DNA from: Sulfitobacter undariae
GTDB lineage: Bacteria; Pseudomonadota; Alphaproteobacteria; Rhodobacterales; Rhodobacteraceae
DNA: 64,000 bases
Direction: 5' to 3'
Assembly: GCF_014196805.1 (NCBI RefSeq)
Contig: NZ_JACIEI010000003.1
Location: 124,001-188,000 of the forward strand
Part shown: positions 45,137 to 55,417 of the stretch, one piece after another
Numbering within the stretch: position 1 is the first letter of the stretch
Layout: the number at the start of each line of letters is the position of its first letter
The notes under the pieces: generated by a model
Database searches by the model: none
What the model was told of the DNA's origin: nothing
What the model saw: only the letters and a program-made list of their open reading frames with translations
Made by a program: the position numbers and the translations under genes

Positions 45137-47073
45137 TGTTTGACACGATTTTGATAGCCAACCGTGGTGAAATTGCTTGCCGTGTGATGGAAACCGCCCA
45201 GTCGATGGGCGTGCGCTGTGTTGCTGTGTATTCCGATGCGGATGCGGGGGCCAAACATGTGGCGCTGGCGGATATTGCAGTACACATCGGCGGCTCAACC
45301 CCTGCGCAGAGCTATTTGCGCGGTGATGTGATTATTCAGGCGGCGCTGGATACGGGTGCGCAAGCGATCCATCCCGGCTATGGTTTCCTCAGTGAAAACC
45401 CCGAGTTTGTGGATGCGGTTGAGGCGGCGGGCCTGACGTTTATCGGGCCATCTGCGGATGCGATCCGCGCGATGGGTCTCAAGGATGCGGCCAAGGCATT
45501 GATGATCAAGGCAGGTGTGCCCGTTGTCCCCGGCTATCACGGCAAGGATCAATCAGATGATCTGCTGGCCAGTGAGGCAGGCAAGATCGGCTATCCGGTT
45601 TTGATCAAAGCGGTGGCTGGCGGTGGCGGCAAAGGCATGCGTCTGGTTGAGGACGCAGCAGGCTTTGCCGAGGCACTGGCATCGGCGCGTTCCGAAGCCA
45701 AGACCGCTTTTGGTAACTCGGATGTGTTGGTTGAGAAATTCGTGACCCAGCCGCGCCATATCGAGGTGCAGGTGTTTGGCGATGGCAAAACGGCGGTGCA
45801 TTTGTTTGAGCGCGATTGCTCGCTCCAACGCCGGCATCAGAAGGTGATCGAGGAAGCCCCAGCGCCCGGCATGGCCGAAGAAATGCGCCACGCGATGGGG
45901 CAGGCGGGTGTGAAAGCCGCCGAAGCGATTGGCTATAAGGGCGCGGGCACGGTTGAATTCATCGTGGATGGGTCTGGCGGGCTAAAGGCAGACGGGTTCT
46001 TTTTCATGGAGATGAACACGCGGTTGCAGGTGGAGCACCCTGTGACCGAAGCGATCACAGGTGTTGATCTGGTTGAGTGGCAATTGCGTGTGGCCGCTGG
46101 TGAGGATTTGCCGAAATCTCAAGATGAGCTGACAATTAACGGCCATTCGTTTGAAGCACGGCTGTATGCTGAAGACGTGCCAAAAGGGTTTTTGCCTGCC
46201 ACAGGCACGCTGACCCATCTGGCGTTTGATCCGGCATGCCGCGCCGATAGCGGTGTGCGCAGTGGTGATACGATCAGCCCGTTTTACGATCCGATGATCG
46301 CAAAGGTCATTGTGCATGGCCCGACACGCGATGTGGCGCTGGCGCGGTTACGTCAGGCTTTGGCGCAATGCGAAGTCGGTGGCACGGTGACCAACCTTGC
46401 CTTTCTGGGGGCTTTGGCGGGGCATGAAGGGTTCCGCAAAGGGGATGTCGATACAGGGCTGATTGCACGGGATATTGAGGCGCTGACAGCGGTGCCTGCG
46501 ATTGCATCACGTCATGTGGCTTTGGCTGGCATGGCGGTATTGGAGCTGTTGGAGGGCGATCCCGAGGCTGGGTTTACCCTTTGGGCCCCCTTAATGCAGC
46601 AGGTGACGCTGGCGTGGGGTGAAGAAGAGCATCTGGTCAAAGTCGAAGTACTGGGACCTGATCATCAGCATTGGCACATCGCTGGTGAGGTGGTTGAGGC
46701 GCGGCGCATTGGCGGCAAATGGCAGATTGGTGGACTACCTGCTGCACGGGTCAGTGTTGCGGGCGATGTTGTCACTGTGTTTGACGGCTATGGTTTGGTG
46801 TTCACGCGGATTGATCCGCTGCAACAGGCGGCGGGTGCGCAAGGCGATGGCAACTTGATCGAAGCGCCCATGCCCGGTCTGGTGCGCGAAGTCTTTGCCA
46901 GCGTTGGCCAGACGGTTGTCAAAGGCGACAAACTGGCCGTGCTTGAAGCTATGAAGATGGAGCACAGCCTGCTGGCAGCCCGTGATGGTGTTGTAGCCGA
47001 AGTGCTGGCGCAAGCGGGTGATCAAGTAGAAGCAGGGGCGGCGCTGGTGCGGTTGGAGGCTGAAGAAGCGTGA
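45136..47073 (+). CDS. liuD: methylcrotonyl-CoA carboxylase, biotin carboxylase/carrier (alpha) subunit
   Basis: A 645-residue subunit. The biotin carboxylase part starts FDTILIANRGEIACRVM and holds the ATP-grasp glycine loop KAVAGGGGKGMR (about 157-168) and EMNTRLQVEHPVTE near 290-303. A middle linker domain follows, and the C-terminal biotinyl carrier has K607 in LEAMKMEH as the biotin site. It carboxylates biotin with bicarbonate and ATP. Overlaps by one base with the upstream ASCH gene and by four with the downstream membrane gene show tight coupling. Confidence 0.95.
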   Translation: MFDTILIANRGEIACRVMETAQSMGVRCVAVYSDADAGAKHVALADIAVHIGGSTPAQSYLRGDVIIQAALDTGAQAIHPGYGFLSENPEFVDAVEAAGLTFIGPSADAIRAMGLKDAAKALMIKAGVPVVPGYHGKDQSDDLLASEAGKIGYPVLIKAVAGGGGKGMRLVEDAAGFAEALASARSEAKTAFGNSDVLVEKFVTQPRHIEVQVFGDGKTAVHLFERDCSLQRRHQKVIEEAPAPGMAEEMRHAMGQAGVKAAEAIGYKGAGTVEFIVDGSGGLKADGFFFMEMNTRLQVEHPVTEAITGVDLVEWQLRVAAGEDLPKSQDELTINGHSFEARLYAEDVPKGFLPATGTLTHLAFDPACRADSGVRSGDTISPFYDPMIAKVIVHGPTRDVALARLRQALAQCEVGGTVTNLAFLGALAGHEGFRKGDVDTGLIARDIEALTAVPAIASRHVALAGMAVLELLEGDPEAGFTLWAPLMQQVTLAWGEEEHLVKVEVLGPDHQHWHIAGEVVEARRIGGKWQIGGLPAARVSVAGDVVTVFDGYGLVFTRIDPLQQAAGAQGDGNLIEAPMPGLVREVFASVGQTVVKGDKLAVLEAMKMEHSLLAARDGVVAEVLAQAGDQVEAGAALVRLEAEEA

Positions 47074-47423
47074 AGCTGTTTGACGGTCAGGTTCATGTGC
47101 TGGAAATCGCTGGCCTGATCGTTGCAAGCGTTTTTGCCCATGCCATCGGCTATAGCCTACCGATTTTGGCGGCGATTTTGTTGATTTTATGGCCTCTGCT
47201 TTTGCTACAGATGCTTGCAGAAGGCCTGTTGATCGCGGTTTTCGGCGGTATAGAGCGTCTTTACCGCAAGGCCCGCCCGCCCAAGCCAAAGCCAGTTGCG
47301 CCACCAAAGGCTTCCGTTGTGCCGCGCACAGGGATTGCGCGTTATCTATGGTATGTCCCGCTGCTCACCATGACGGCAGGATACGCCAGATACGTATACG
47401 AAACTGGCCGCTGGTTTTTATAA
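47070..47423 (+). CDS. small integral membrane protein in the liu operon
   Basis: A 117-residue protein with a long hydrophobic stretch (residues about 12-62, two helices), a basic Pro-rich loop KARPPKPKPVAPPKA at about 67-81, and a last hydrophobic segment near 92-108. No family recognised. The start is a GTG that overlaps the liuD stop (GTGA). The overlap makes it likely to be translated with the carboxylase subunit. Role unknown; membrane location of the pathway or transport of acid substrates are guesses only. Confidence 0.6.
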   Translation: MKLFDGQVHVLEIAGLIVASVFAHAIGYSLPILAAILLILWPLLLLQMLAEGLLIAVFGGIERLYRKARPPKPKPVAPPKASVVPRTGIARYLWYVPLLTMTAGYARYVYETGRWFL

Positions 47424-47439
47424 TGCAAAGGATAGCACC

Positions 47440-48096
47440 ATGATTACGCTGCATCACTGCCCGCAGACACGCTCGATGCGCAGCTTATGGTTGCTGCATG
47501 AATTGGATGTTGAATTTGAGGTGCAGACCTATCCGTTTGACAAAAGTCTGCGTGCGCCTGCATTTTTGCTAACAAGCCCCGCAGGGCGCGTGCCCGCGTT
47601 GGAAATCGACGGCGAGGCGGTGTTTGAAACGGGAGCGATTTGCGAAGTGCTCTGCGAGCGGTTTTCGCCCAATGTTTTAGGGCGCCCTGCAGGCCACCGC
47701 GAGCGGGTGCAATGGCTGATCTGGGTACATTTCGCCGAGACAATCACCCAGCATTCAGCGGCTTTGACACAACAGTATGTCGCCTTGCGCGATGACACCA
47801 TGCGCAGCCCCATTGTGATGAAGCTGGAGGCGGCGCGACTGGGTAAATGTTATGCTGCCCTTGAGACACGGCTGGCTGGGCGGGAATACCTGTTGGATGG
47901 AGGATTTTCGGCGGCGGATGTTCAGGTGGGGCAGGCCGTGTATCTGGCGCGGTTCTTTGCGCATCTGGACGGGTTTCCCGCTGTCGCGGCTTGGTATGCG
48001 CGGATCACGCAGCGGGAGGGTTTTGTGGCGTCTTTGCCAGGGGATGATGCCTTGTTCAAAGGCGACTTCTTTGCGCCTTGGGAAATGCCTGCCTGA
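47440..48096 (+). CDS. glutathione S-transferase family protein in the liu operon
   Basis: A 218-residue thioredoxin-fold GST. The N-terminus ITLHHCPQTRSMRSLWLLHEL carries an S/C-rich first-helix motif with a possible catalytic Cys7 or Ser12, then the cis-Pro region GRVPALEIDGEAVFETGAICEVL (about 49-71), and the C-terminal domain ends LLDGGFSAADVQVG with the N-capping box. Seventeen bases separate it from the upstream membrane gene and 70 from liuE. It could detoxify reactive enoyl-CoA-derived compounds, but this is inference. The family is secure. Confidence 0.86.
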   Translation: MITLHHCPQTRSMRSLWLLHELDVEFEVQTYPFDKSLRAPAFLLTSPAGRVPALEIDGEAVFETGAICEVLCERFSPNVLGRPAGHRERVQWLIWVHFAETITQHSAALTQQYVALRDDTMRSPIVMKLEAARLGKCYAALETRLAGREYLLDGGFSAADVQVGQAVYLARFFAHLDGFPAVAAWYARITQREGFVASLPGDDALFKGDFFAPWEMPA

Positions 48097-48166
48097 GCAT
48101 ATGAAAAGAGTGCATTGGCGTGAAAACCAGTGCAAGCTGATAGAATAGTCAATTTGGGAGGATGCT

Positions 48167-49039
48167 ATGACGCTTGGATCTTGTGAAATTTTCGAAGTTG
48201 GCCCGCGTGACGGGCTGCAAAACGAAGCGCGTGAAATTCCGGTCGCCGAGAAAATCGCACTGGTGAACAAGCTGAGCGAGGCAGGGTTCAGCCGCATTGA
48301 ATGTGCCAGCTTTGTCTCTCCCAAATGGGTGCCGCAGATGGCGGGCTCGGGCGAGGCGCTGGCAGGGATCAGCCGCAAAGACGGGGTGCGGTATGCGGCT
48401 CTGACGCCAAACATGCGTGGCTATACCGACGCTGTGGCGGCAAGGGCTGACGAGATCGCGATTTTCGCCAGCGCGTCAGAAGGGTTTTCCCAAAAGAACA
48501 TCAACGCGTCGATAGCCGAAAGCTTGGAGCGGTTTGCACCCATTCTGGAAGAAGCACGGCATATTGATTTGCCTGTGCGGGGCTATGTGTCTTGCGTGGT
48601 GGAGTGCCCTTATGACGGGGCTGTTTCGCCTTCGGCAGTTGCAGAGGTAGCGGATAAGCTGTTTGCGATGGGCTGTTATGAAGTGTCACTAGGCGATACC
48701 ATCGGGGCAGGGACACCTGACAGCATTGCACGCATGTTGCTGGCGGTGCGCGATGTGGTGCCAGTGGGCCGTTTGGCGGGCCATTACCATGACACCAACG
48801 GGCGCGCGATGGCGAATATTGACGCGTCTCTCAGTCTGGGTGTGCGGGTGTTTGATGCGGCTGTGGGCGGTTTGGGCGGTTGTCCTTATGCGCCCGGTGC
48901 ATCGGGCAATGTAGCGACCGAGGCCGTGGCGTCGCATTTGGCAGCGCTGGGATACGACACAGGGTTGGACCTTGATGTGATTACGCAGGCCGCCGATATG
49001 GCCCGTGCAATGCGGGGGGGAGCGGGGTTTACAGCCTGA
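48167..49039 (+). CDS. liuE: hydroxymethylglutaryl-CoA lyase
   Basis: A 290-residue TIM-barrel lyase cleaving HMG-CoA to acetyl-CoA and acetoacetate, the last step of leucine breakdown. It has EVGPRDGLQNE at about residues 9-19, with the metal/substrate arginine and aspartate, SLGDTIGAGTP near 180-190, the metal histidines in GHYHDTNGRA near 206-214, and the diagnostic GGLGGCPYAPGASGNVATE near 237-255 with the active-site cysteine. The start follows GGGAGGATGCT. Confidence 0.96.
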   Translation: MTLGSCEIFEVGPRDGLQNEAREIPVAEKIALVNKLSEAGFSRIECASFVSPKWVPQMAGSGEALAGISRKDGVRYAALTPNMRGYTDAVAARADEIAIFASASEGFSQKNINASIAESLERFAPILEEARHIDLPVRGYVSCVVECPYDGAVSPSAVAEVADKLFAMGCYEVSLGDTIGAGTPDSIARMLLAVRDVVPVGRLAGHYHDTNGRAMANIDASLSLGVRVFDAAVGGLGGCPYAPGASGNVATEAVASHLAALGYDTGLDLDVITQAADMARAMRGGAGFTA

Positions 49040-49075
49040 GCCCAATTTTTACGAAAAGTCCGATAAGGAACGCAG

Positions 49076-49858
49076 ATGTTTGAGACGATAACAGTTGAAG
49101 TAGACGGGCGCGGTGTCGCAACCCTGACCTTGGCACGTGAGGCAAAACACAATGCCCTATCTGCGCAGATGTTGGCAGAGCTGACACAGGCGGCGGCGGA
49201 TCTGGCGGCGGATGACGCGGTACGGGTGGTGATCCTTGCTGCCGCTGGGCGGACATTCTGCGCAGGGGGCGATCTGGCGTGGATGCAAGAGCAGATGGGC
49301 ATGGATGCGCAAACCCGTGCGCAGGAGGCGGGTAAGCTCGCCACCATGCTGGGCGCGCTGAATCGTTTGCCCAAACCTCTGATCGGGCGGTTGCACGGCA
49401 ATGCCTTTGGCGGTGGTGTGGGCATGGCTGCGGTCTGTGATGTGGCTGTGGGTGTGGACAGCATCAAAATGGCGCTGACCGAGACCAAGTTGGGGATCAT
49501 CCCCGCCACCATCGGCCCCTATGTGATCGCCCGTATGGGCGAGGGGCGTGCGCGGCGGGTGTTTATGTCTGGCCGTGTGTTTGAGGGACCCGAAGCCGTT
49601 GAGCTGGGCCTCTTGGCGCGTGCCGTTCCCGAAGCGGAACTGGATGCGGCAGTAGAGCGTGAAGTGCTGCCCTATTTGGCCTGTGCGCCCGGTGCGGTGG
49701 CCGCAGCGAAAAAGCTGGCACAGGATTTGGGCGGCGCAGCCACGGAAGAAGCAGTTGCCATGTCCATTGCCGCATTGGCTGAGCAATGGGAGACAGCAGA
49801 GGCCGCCGAGGGGATTGGCGCGTTCTTTGACAAACGCAAAGCGGCGTGGGTCGTTTAA
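49076..49858 (+). CDS. liuC: methylglutaconyl-CoA hydratase (crotonase family)
   Basis: A 260-residue crotonase-fold enzyme. The oxyanion-hole segments are KHNALSAQML (about 24-33), AAGRTFCAGGDLAWMQ (about 60-75) and HGNAFGGGVGMAAVCDVAVG (about 108-127), with the catalytic glutamate in LTETKLGIIPATIGPYV. The AGGDLAWM form and its place after HMG-CoA lyase identify the methylglutaconyl-CoA hydratase of leucine breakdown. It is the last gene of the operon and ends convergent with nsrR, 7 bases apart. Confidence 0.92.
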   Translation: MFETITVEVDGRGVATLTLAREAKHNALSAQMLAELTQAAADLAADDAVRVVILAAAGRTFCAGGDLAWMQEQMGMDAQTRAQEAGKLATMLGALNRLPKPLIGRLHGNAFGGGVGMAAVCDVAVGVDSIKMALTETKLGIIPATIGPYVIARMGEGRARRVFMSGRVFEGPEAVELGLLARAVPEAELDAAVEREVLPYLACAPGAVAAAKKLAQDLGGAATEEAVAMSIAALAEQWETAEAAEGIGAFFDKRKAAWVV

Positions 49859-49865
49859 CCCTTCA

Positions 49866-50294
49866 TCATGTCGCCAAAAACGAAGCATAGCTTTCTCGCG
49901 GTGAGGTCACATCGGCGAGGGTGTGAGCGTCAAGCGTGGCAAAGAAGGCTTCTTGGGCTTGGGCCAACGGCCCGCGCAGGCCGCAAACGGGTAAAATCAG
50001 GCACGACTGATTGGTGCCGAAACACTCCACAACGGGGTCGCCCCGTTTCATTGCACGCACGACGGCGCCGATGTTGATCTGATCCGCAGGGCGGGCAAGG
50101 GTGAGTCCGCCGTGCCTGCCTCTCTCGGAGAGGACAAATCCTTCGCGTGCCAATTGCGTTGCGACCTTTGATAGATGGTTCTCGGATAGATTGAAAAGCG
50201 AGGCAATATGGGATGTCGGGACACGCTCGGGGCTTTTGACAGCCAGAGTAATGAGAACGCGCAGGGCGTAGTCTGTGAATTTGTCCAATTGCAT
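49866..50294 (-). CDS. nsrR: Rrf2-family iron-sulfur repressor, NsrR type
   Basis: A 142-residue winged-helix regulator. The N-terminus MQLDKFTDYALRVLITLAV and the recognition helix region LFNLSENHLSKVATQLAREGFV (about 33-54), followed by the wing RGRHGGLTLA, are typical of NsrR. Three cysteines, C91, C98 and C104, in CFGTNQSCLILPVC are the iron-sulfur ligands. NsrR loses its cluster on contact with nitric oxide and releases its targets. The start ATG (50292-50294) is the natural NsrR start; the frame upstream covers the divergent control region. A NsrR-like inverted repeat lies 9 bases in front, so it probably represses itself and the hemoglobin genes. Confidence 0.9.
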   Translation of the reverse strand: MQLDKFTDYALRVLITLAVKSPERVPTSHIASLFNLSENHLSKVATQLAREGFVLSERGRHGGLTLARPADQINIGAVVRAMKRGDPVVECFGTNQSCLILPVCGLRGPLAQAQEAFFATLDAHTLADVTSPRESYASFLAT

Positions 50295-50302
50295 ACCCGT
50301 AT

Positions 50303-50350
50303 AAATAGCATTTGTAATGCGCACATAAAAGGTGTAGATAATACGTATCT
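50303..50350. promoter_or_regulatory. divergent control region with NsrR-like sites
   Basis: The 23 bases 50303-50325 resemble the NsrR 11-1-11 palindrome: the left arm AAATAGCATTT fits 9 of 11 positions, and the core GCATT-TGT-AATGC is a perfect repeat. A second repeat AGATA-N5-TATCT is at 50336-50350 and overlaps a GATAAT -10-like box for the rightward genes. Repressor bound here would block both promoters. Assignment rests on a remembered consensus. Confidence 0.6.
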
Positions 50351-50376
50351 TAAATGCGGAATAAGGAGTGTCTGAC

Positions 50377-50532
50377 ATGACGATCGCGGAAGTCTTTTTA
50401 TGGCCCGGCACAAAAGTGTGCGAACGTCTGGGCGTAAACCCTGAAGGAGAGGCGGGTTTGATCCGCTGGATGGTCAACACATTGGTCTATTTGGTGCTCA
50501 GCCTAGCCATCATGTGGGTGATCATGGCGTGA
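50377..50532 (+). CDS. 51-residue membrane protein preceding the truncated hemoglobin
   Basis: An open frame with an AAGGAGTGTCTGAC leader, starting 82 bases from the nsrR start. The product has an amphipathic N-terminal half (MTIAEVFLWPGTKVCERLG) and one C-terminal membrane helix (about 33-51). The stop lies 2 bases before the hemoglobin ATG, so the two are very likely co-translated. I recognise no family. Its position directly under the NsrR-like site suggests a role in nitric-oxide handling, perhaps tethering or partnering the hemoglobin; this is inference. Confidence 0.65.
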   Translation: MTIAEVFLWPGTKVCERLGVNPEGEAGLIRWMVNTLVYLVLSLAIMWVIMA

Positions 50533-50534
50533 CC

Positions 50535-50933
50535 ATGCCGCCGAGAATAGCGGTCACGTCCGAGCAAGTCGACTTGGTCGTGGCCCGATTTTATGCTCGG
50601 CTGAGGGATGACCCACAGCTTGGCCCTGTCTTTGCCACACATGTGCAAAACTGGCCTCTGCATGAGGAAAAAATTGCGCGGTTCTGGCGTAATGCGCTGT
50701 TGTATGAACGTGAATACGACGGAAACCCGATGTTGGTCCACCGAGAGGCTGGAAATGTGCAAGCCGCCCATTTTTCAATCTGGTTGGATATATTTGATGT
50801 GGTTCTGACTGATACATTGCCGCCTGATCTGGCCGCGCAGTGGTCTGCGCTTGCCCACCGTATCGGGCGTGGGCTGCGGCTTGGGCTTCAGCCAGCCTTG
50901 ACGCCGGACGGCGTGCCGCAGTTGCGGTCTTGA
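50535..50933 (+). CDS. group III truncated hemoglobin
   Basis: A 132-residue 2-on-2 globin. Y20 in ARFYARLRDDPQLGPVF is the distal B10 tyrosine, FWRNALLYEREYDGNPMLVH (about 50-69) is the CD/E-helix block that marks group III, and H79 in AAHFSIWLDIF is the proximal heme ligand. Group III globins such as Campylobacter Ctb respond to nitrosative stress. GTG codons upstream are possible starts; the ATG at 50535 was chosen because it lies just after the upstream stop and gives the usual length. With NsrR it forms a nitric-oxide response unit. Confidence 0.88.
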   Translation: MPPRIAVTSEQVDLVVARFYARLRDDPQLGPVFATHVQNWPLHEEKIARFWRNALLYEREYDGNPMLVHREAGNVQAAHFSIWLDIFDVVLTDTLPPDLAAQWSALAHRIGRGLRLGLQPALTPDGVPQLRS

Positions 50934-51035
50934 TACATTGTTTAGCTTCTTTGGCGTGAAGCGCGGGATTTTGAATGCTGGTCATGGGGTTTTCGCAGCT
51001 ATGAGCGCCGTTTTTCTTCCAACAGACTGAGGGAA

Positions 51036-51062
51036 GTGGCTTTTCAAACAATTCCAAGCCAC
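51036..51062 (+). terminator. weak terminator-like hairpin before nuo
   Basis: Arms GTGGCTT and AAGCCAC with a 13-base loop, followed by CTTTCC, about 100 bases after the hemoglobin stop and just before the nuo promoter candidate. Confidence 0.4.
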
Positions 51063-51081
51063 CTTTCCATGTCTGATCCCG

Positions 51082-51110
51082 TTGACCCCATGCGCCCACA
51101 AGGCTAAACC
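51082..51110 (+). promoter_or_regulatory. candidate sigma-70 promoter of the nuo operon
   Basis: TTGACC and TAAACC with a 17-base spacer, placing transcription start about 50 bases before nuoA. It is the best match in the 235-base gap. Confidence 0.5.
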
Positions 51111-51168
51111 CCATACAAAGCGTCGAGCCGGGCAAATTGCCCCCGCCATCCGAGAAAAGGAGCCACCC

Positions 51169-52665
<1,497 letters not shown>

Positions 52666-52666
<1 letters not shown>

Positions 52667-52851
52667 TGGAGCTTTTGGTTGGCATGTATGGCGAGTTGAT
52701 TGCTACGCTGACGTTGGCATTGGCGGCTATGCCTCTTTTAAAAAATGCGAAGATCCTGAAGGCAGCGCTCTATCCAGTTTTTATGACTGAAAAGAAACGC
52801 GAAAATGCTGCAAATTTCTGGAATGTAACAGAAACGGAGGCTTCCAAATGA
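52666..52851 (+). CDS. 61-residue membrane protein between nuoC and nuoD
   Basis: The ATG shares one base with the nuoC stop (TGATG) and its own stop overlaps the nuoD start, so it is fully embedded in the operon. The product begins [20 protein letters not shown], with one membrane helix at about 8-25, then a polar helix [16 protein letters not shown] three bases earlier is an alternative start. I know no family. Translation coupling on both sides argues that it is a real, expressed gene, possibly an accessory or assembly factor for complex I. Confidence 0.65.
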
Positions 52852-54074
52852 TGGACGGCACCAAAGGTTTCGACGACGCCCTGACAGGCGAACAGAAAAT
52901 CCGCAATTTCAACATCAACTTCGGCCCGCAGCACCCTGCGGCCCATGGCGTTCTGCGTCTGGTGCTAGAGCTGGACGGCGAAATTGTTGAACGCTGCGAT
53001 CCGCATATCGGCCTGCTGCACCGTGGCACCGAAAAGCTGATGGAGAGCCGGACGTATCTGCAAAACCTGCCGTATTTCGATCGGTTGGATTATGTGGCGC
53101 CGATGAACCAAGAGCATGCTTGGTGCTTGGCAATTGAACGCCTGACGGGTGTTGAAGTGCCGCGCCGTGCGTCGCTGATCCGCGTGCTTTACTCCGAAAT
53201 CGGTCGCATCCTGTCGCACCTTCTGAACGTGACAACGCAGGCGATGGACGTGGGCGCGTTGACCCCGCCGCTGTGGGGTTTTGAAGAGCGCGAAGACCTG
53301 ATGATCTTTTATGAACGCGCTTGTGGTGCGCGTTTGCACGCGGCCTATTTCCGCCCGGGTGGTGTGCACCAAGACCTGCCCGAAGCGCTGCTTGATGATA
53401 TCGAAACATGGACGCATAAATTCCTGAGCGGCTTTATGGTCGATATCGACACTCTGCTGACCGAAAACCGCATCTTTAAACAGCGTAACGTGGATATCGG
53501 TGTGGTGTCTGAACAAGACATCTCTGACTGGGGTTTCTCTGGTGTGATGGTACGCGGTTCTGGTCTGGCATGGGATTTGCGCCGTGCGCAGCCCTATGAA
53601 TGCTATGATGAATTTGACTTCCAAATTCCGACAGGCGTGAACGGCGATTGCTATGACCGCTATCTGGTCCGCATGGAAGAAATGCGCCAATCCGCCAGCA
53701 TCATGTTGCAAGCGATTGAAAAACTGCGTGCCCCTGAGGGCAAAGGCGATGTTCTGGCCCGTGGCAAGATCACCCCGCCGAAACGCACAGACATGAAGCA
53801 AAACATGGAAAGCCTGATCCACCACTTCAAGCTTTATACCGAAGGTTTCCACGTACCTGCGGGCGAAGTCTATGCCGCTGTGGAAGCACCCAAAGGTGAG
53901 TTTGGCGTTTATTTGGTGTCTGACGGCAGCAATAAACCTTACCGTGCCAAAATCCGCGCGCCGGGGTATCTGCACCTGCAAGCGATGGATTATATCGCCA
54001 AGGGCCACCAACTGGCCGATGTCGCTGCCATCATCGGTACGATGGACATCGTTTTCGGAGAGGTGGACCGTTGA
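52848..54074 (+). CDS. nuoD: NADH-quinone oxidoreductase subunit D
   Basis: A 408-residue subunit homologous to the large subunit of NiFe hydrogenases, forming the quinone chamber with NuoB. It has [22 protein letters not shown] at about residues 22-43 with the quinone-site histidine, [14 protein letters not shown] near 51-64, the NQEHAW motif near 90, and the C-terminal [19 protein letters not shown]. Starts at 52848 and 52851 are both possible. A 79-base gap follows before nuoE. Confidence 0.97.
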   Translation: MMDGTKGFDDALTGEQKIRNFNINFGPQHPAAHGVLRLVLELDGEIVERCDPHIGLLHRGTEKLMESRTYLQNLPYFDRLDYVAPMNQEHAWCLAIERLTGVEVPRRASLIRVLYSEIGRILSHLLNVTTQAMDVGALTPPLWGFEEREDLMIFYERACGARLHAAYFRPGGVHQDLPEALLDDIETWTHKFLSGFMVDIDTLLTENRIFKQRNVDIGVVSEQDISDWGFSGVMVRGSGLAWDLRRAQPYECYDEFDFQIPTGVNGDCYDRYLVRMEEMRQSASIMLQAIEKLRAPEGKGDVLARGKITPPKRTDMKQNMESLIHHFKLYTEGFHVPAGEVYAAVEAPKGEFGVYLVSDGSNKPYRAKIRAPGYLHLQAMDYIAKGHQLADVAAIIGTMDIVFGEVDR

Positions 54075-54153
54075 TAACGGCCCGCTTCCTATTTTGCCTT
54101 TAAACTCCCGTCGGAGGCTTTTGCCGCCTCTGCATGTACGAAAGCCTGAGTAA

Positions 54154-55377
54154 ATGCTACGTCGCCTACACCCAGACCAGCCCGAGTCGTTTGCTTTTCT
54201 CCCTGCCAACCAAGCATGGGCTGAAGCGCAGATCACGAAATACCCTGAAGGCCGTCAGGCATCTGCGATCATCCCACTGTTGTGGCGTGCACAAGAGCAA
54301 GAGGGCTGGTTGACCCGCCCCGCGATTGAACATGTCTCCGAGATGTTGGGCATGGCCTATATTCGCGGGCTTGAGGTTGCGACCTTCTACTTCATGTTCC
54401 AGCTTCAGCCTGTTGGCTCGGTTGCGCATATTCAGGTTTGCGGCACAACGTCTTGCATGATCTGCGGCGCAGAAGATCTGATTGGTATTTGCAAAGAAAA
54501 GATCGCGAAAAACCCGCATGAGATTTCTGCCGATGGCAAGTTTTCATGGGAAGAAGTAGAATGTTTGGGCGCGTGCTCCAATGCGCCGATGGCGATGATC
54601 GGCAAAGATTATTACGAAGACCTGACAGGCGCACGTTTCACAGAAATGCTGGAAGAACTGGCGCGTGGCGAAGTGCCAACACCGGGCCCACAAAATGGCC
54701 GATATGCTTCTGAACCGTTAAGCGGTTTGACGTCTTTGACAGCTCACGACAGCGGCAAAACACAATATAACGCGTCCGCACAACTGGCGACGGATATTGG
54801 TGACACTGTCAAACGCATCGACGGCACCGAGGTTCCTTTGCTGGCGCCGTGGCAGGGCAAACCTGCGACCAAAGCCAAGAAGCCAGCGACCCCTGCGGCG
54901 GCAAAACCTGCCAAAGCTAAAGAGAAAGAGCCGGTTTCAAAGGCACCTGTTTCCGAAGCGCAATCTGTGGCGAAACCTGCCACAGGTGACAAAGCCGCCG
55001 AAGCCAAAGCAGCGCCTGCTACCAAAGTGCCTGCCGCGAAAGCACCTGCTACGAAAGTATCGGATGCAGAGGCTGGTGCTAGCGTTGGCAAGAAGCCCAG
55101 CACCCTCAGCGCGCCGCGTGACACAGGTGCGGATGATCTCAAGATGATCAAAGGCGTTGGTCCCAAATTGGAAAAACTGCTGAACTCCATGGGCTTTTAC
55201 CACTTTGACCAAATCGGCAAATGGGGTCAGGATGAACTGGCATGGGTTGATCAAAACCTAGAGGGCTTCAAAGGCCGTGCAACCCGCGACGCATGGGTTG
55301 ATCAGGCGCAAAAACTGGCAAGTGGCGAAGCAACCGAGTTTTCTGCCAAAGCCGCAAAAGACGGGCGTTACGAGTAA
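54154..55377 (+). CDS. nuoE: NADH-quinone oxidoreductase subunit E with long C-terminal extension
   Basis: A 407-residue protein; ordinary NuoE has about 160-240 residues. The N-terminal thioredoxin-fold part binds the 2Fe-2S cluster N1a through C96, C101, C137 and C141 ([25 protein letters not shown]). After about 230 comes an Ala/Lys/Pro low-complexity linker to about 328. Then a C-terminal domain follows, [40 protein letters not shown], which is helix-hairpin-helix-like. Similar tails occur on some other proteins of Rhodobacterales. The role of the tail is unknown; it could bind nucleic acid or act as a protein contact. Confidence 0.93.
   Translation: MLRRLHPDQPESFAFLPANQAWAEAQITKYPEGRQASAIIPLLWRAQEQEGWLTRPAIEHVSEMLGMAYIRGLEVATFYFMFQLQPVGSVAHIQVCGTTSCMICGAEDLIGICKEKIAKNPHEISADGKFSWEEVECLGACSNAPMAMIGKDYYEDLTGARFTEMLEELARGEVPTPGPQNGRYASEPLSGLTSLTAHDSGKTQYNASAQLATDIGDTVKRIDGTEVPLLAPWQGKPATKAKKPATPAAAKPAKAKEKEPVSKAPVSEAQSVAKPATGDKAAEAKAAPATKVPAAKAPATKVSDAEAGASVGKKPSTLSAPRDTGADDLKMIKGVGPKLEKLLNSMGFYHFDQIGKWGQDELAWVDQNLEGFKGRATRDAWVDQAQKLASGEATEFSAKAAKDGRYE
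54850..55110 (+). repeat. Ala/Lys/Pro low-complexity tract in nuoE
   Basis: About 260 bases of degenerate GCx, AAA/AAG and CCx codons encoding a flexible linker. Length variation between strains is expected. Confidence 0.7.
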
Positions 55378-55417
55378 CGTTTCACCTAAATTGAGCTAGA
55401 GGACCAATAGTCACAAC

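Noticed and set aside
52965..54236. 423-codon open frame on the minus strand
   Set aside because: It is the antisense of nuoD, whose conserved residues are unmistakable; the product is His/Gln/Arg-rich and unlike any protein.
54850..55110. Possible tandem repeat or CRISPR-like array in nuoE
   Set aside because: The repeats are degenerate codons of a low-complexity linker without constant spacers.
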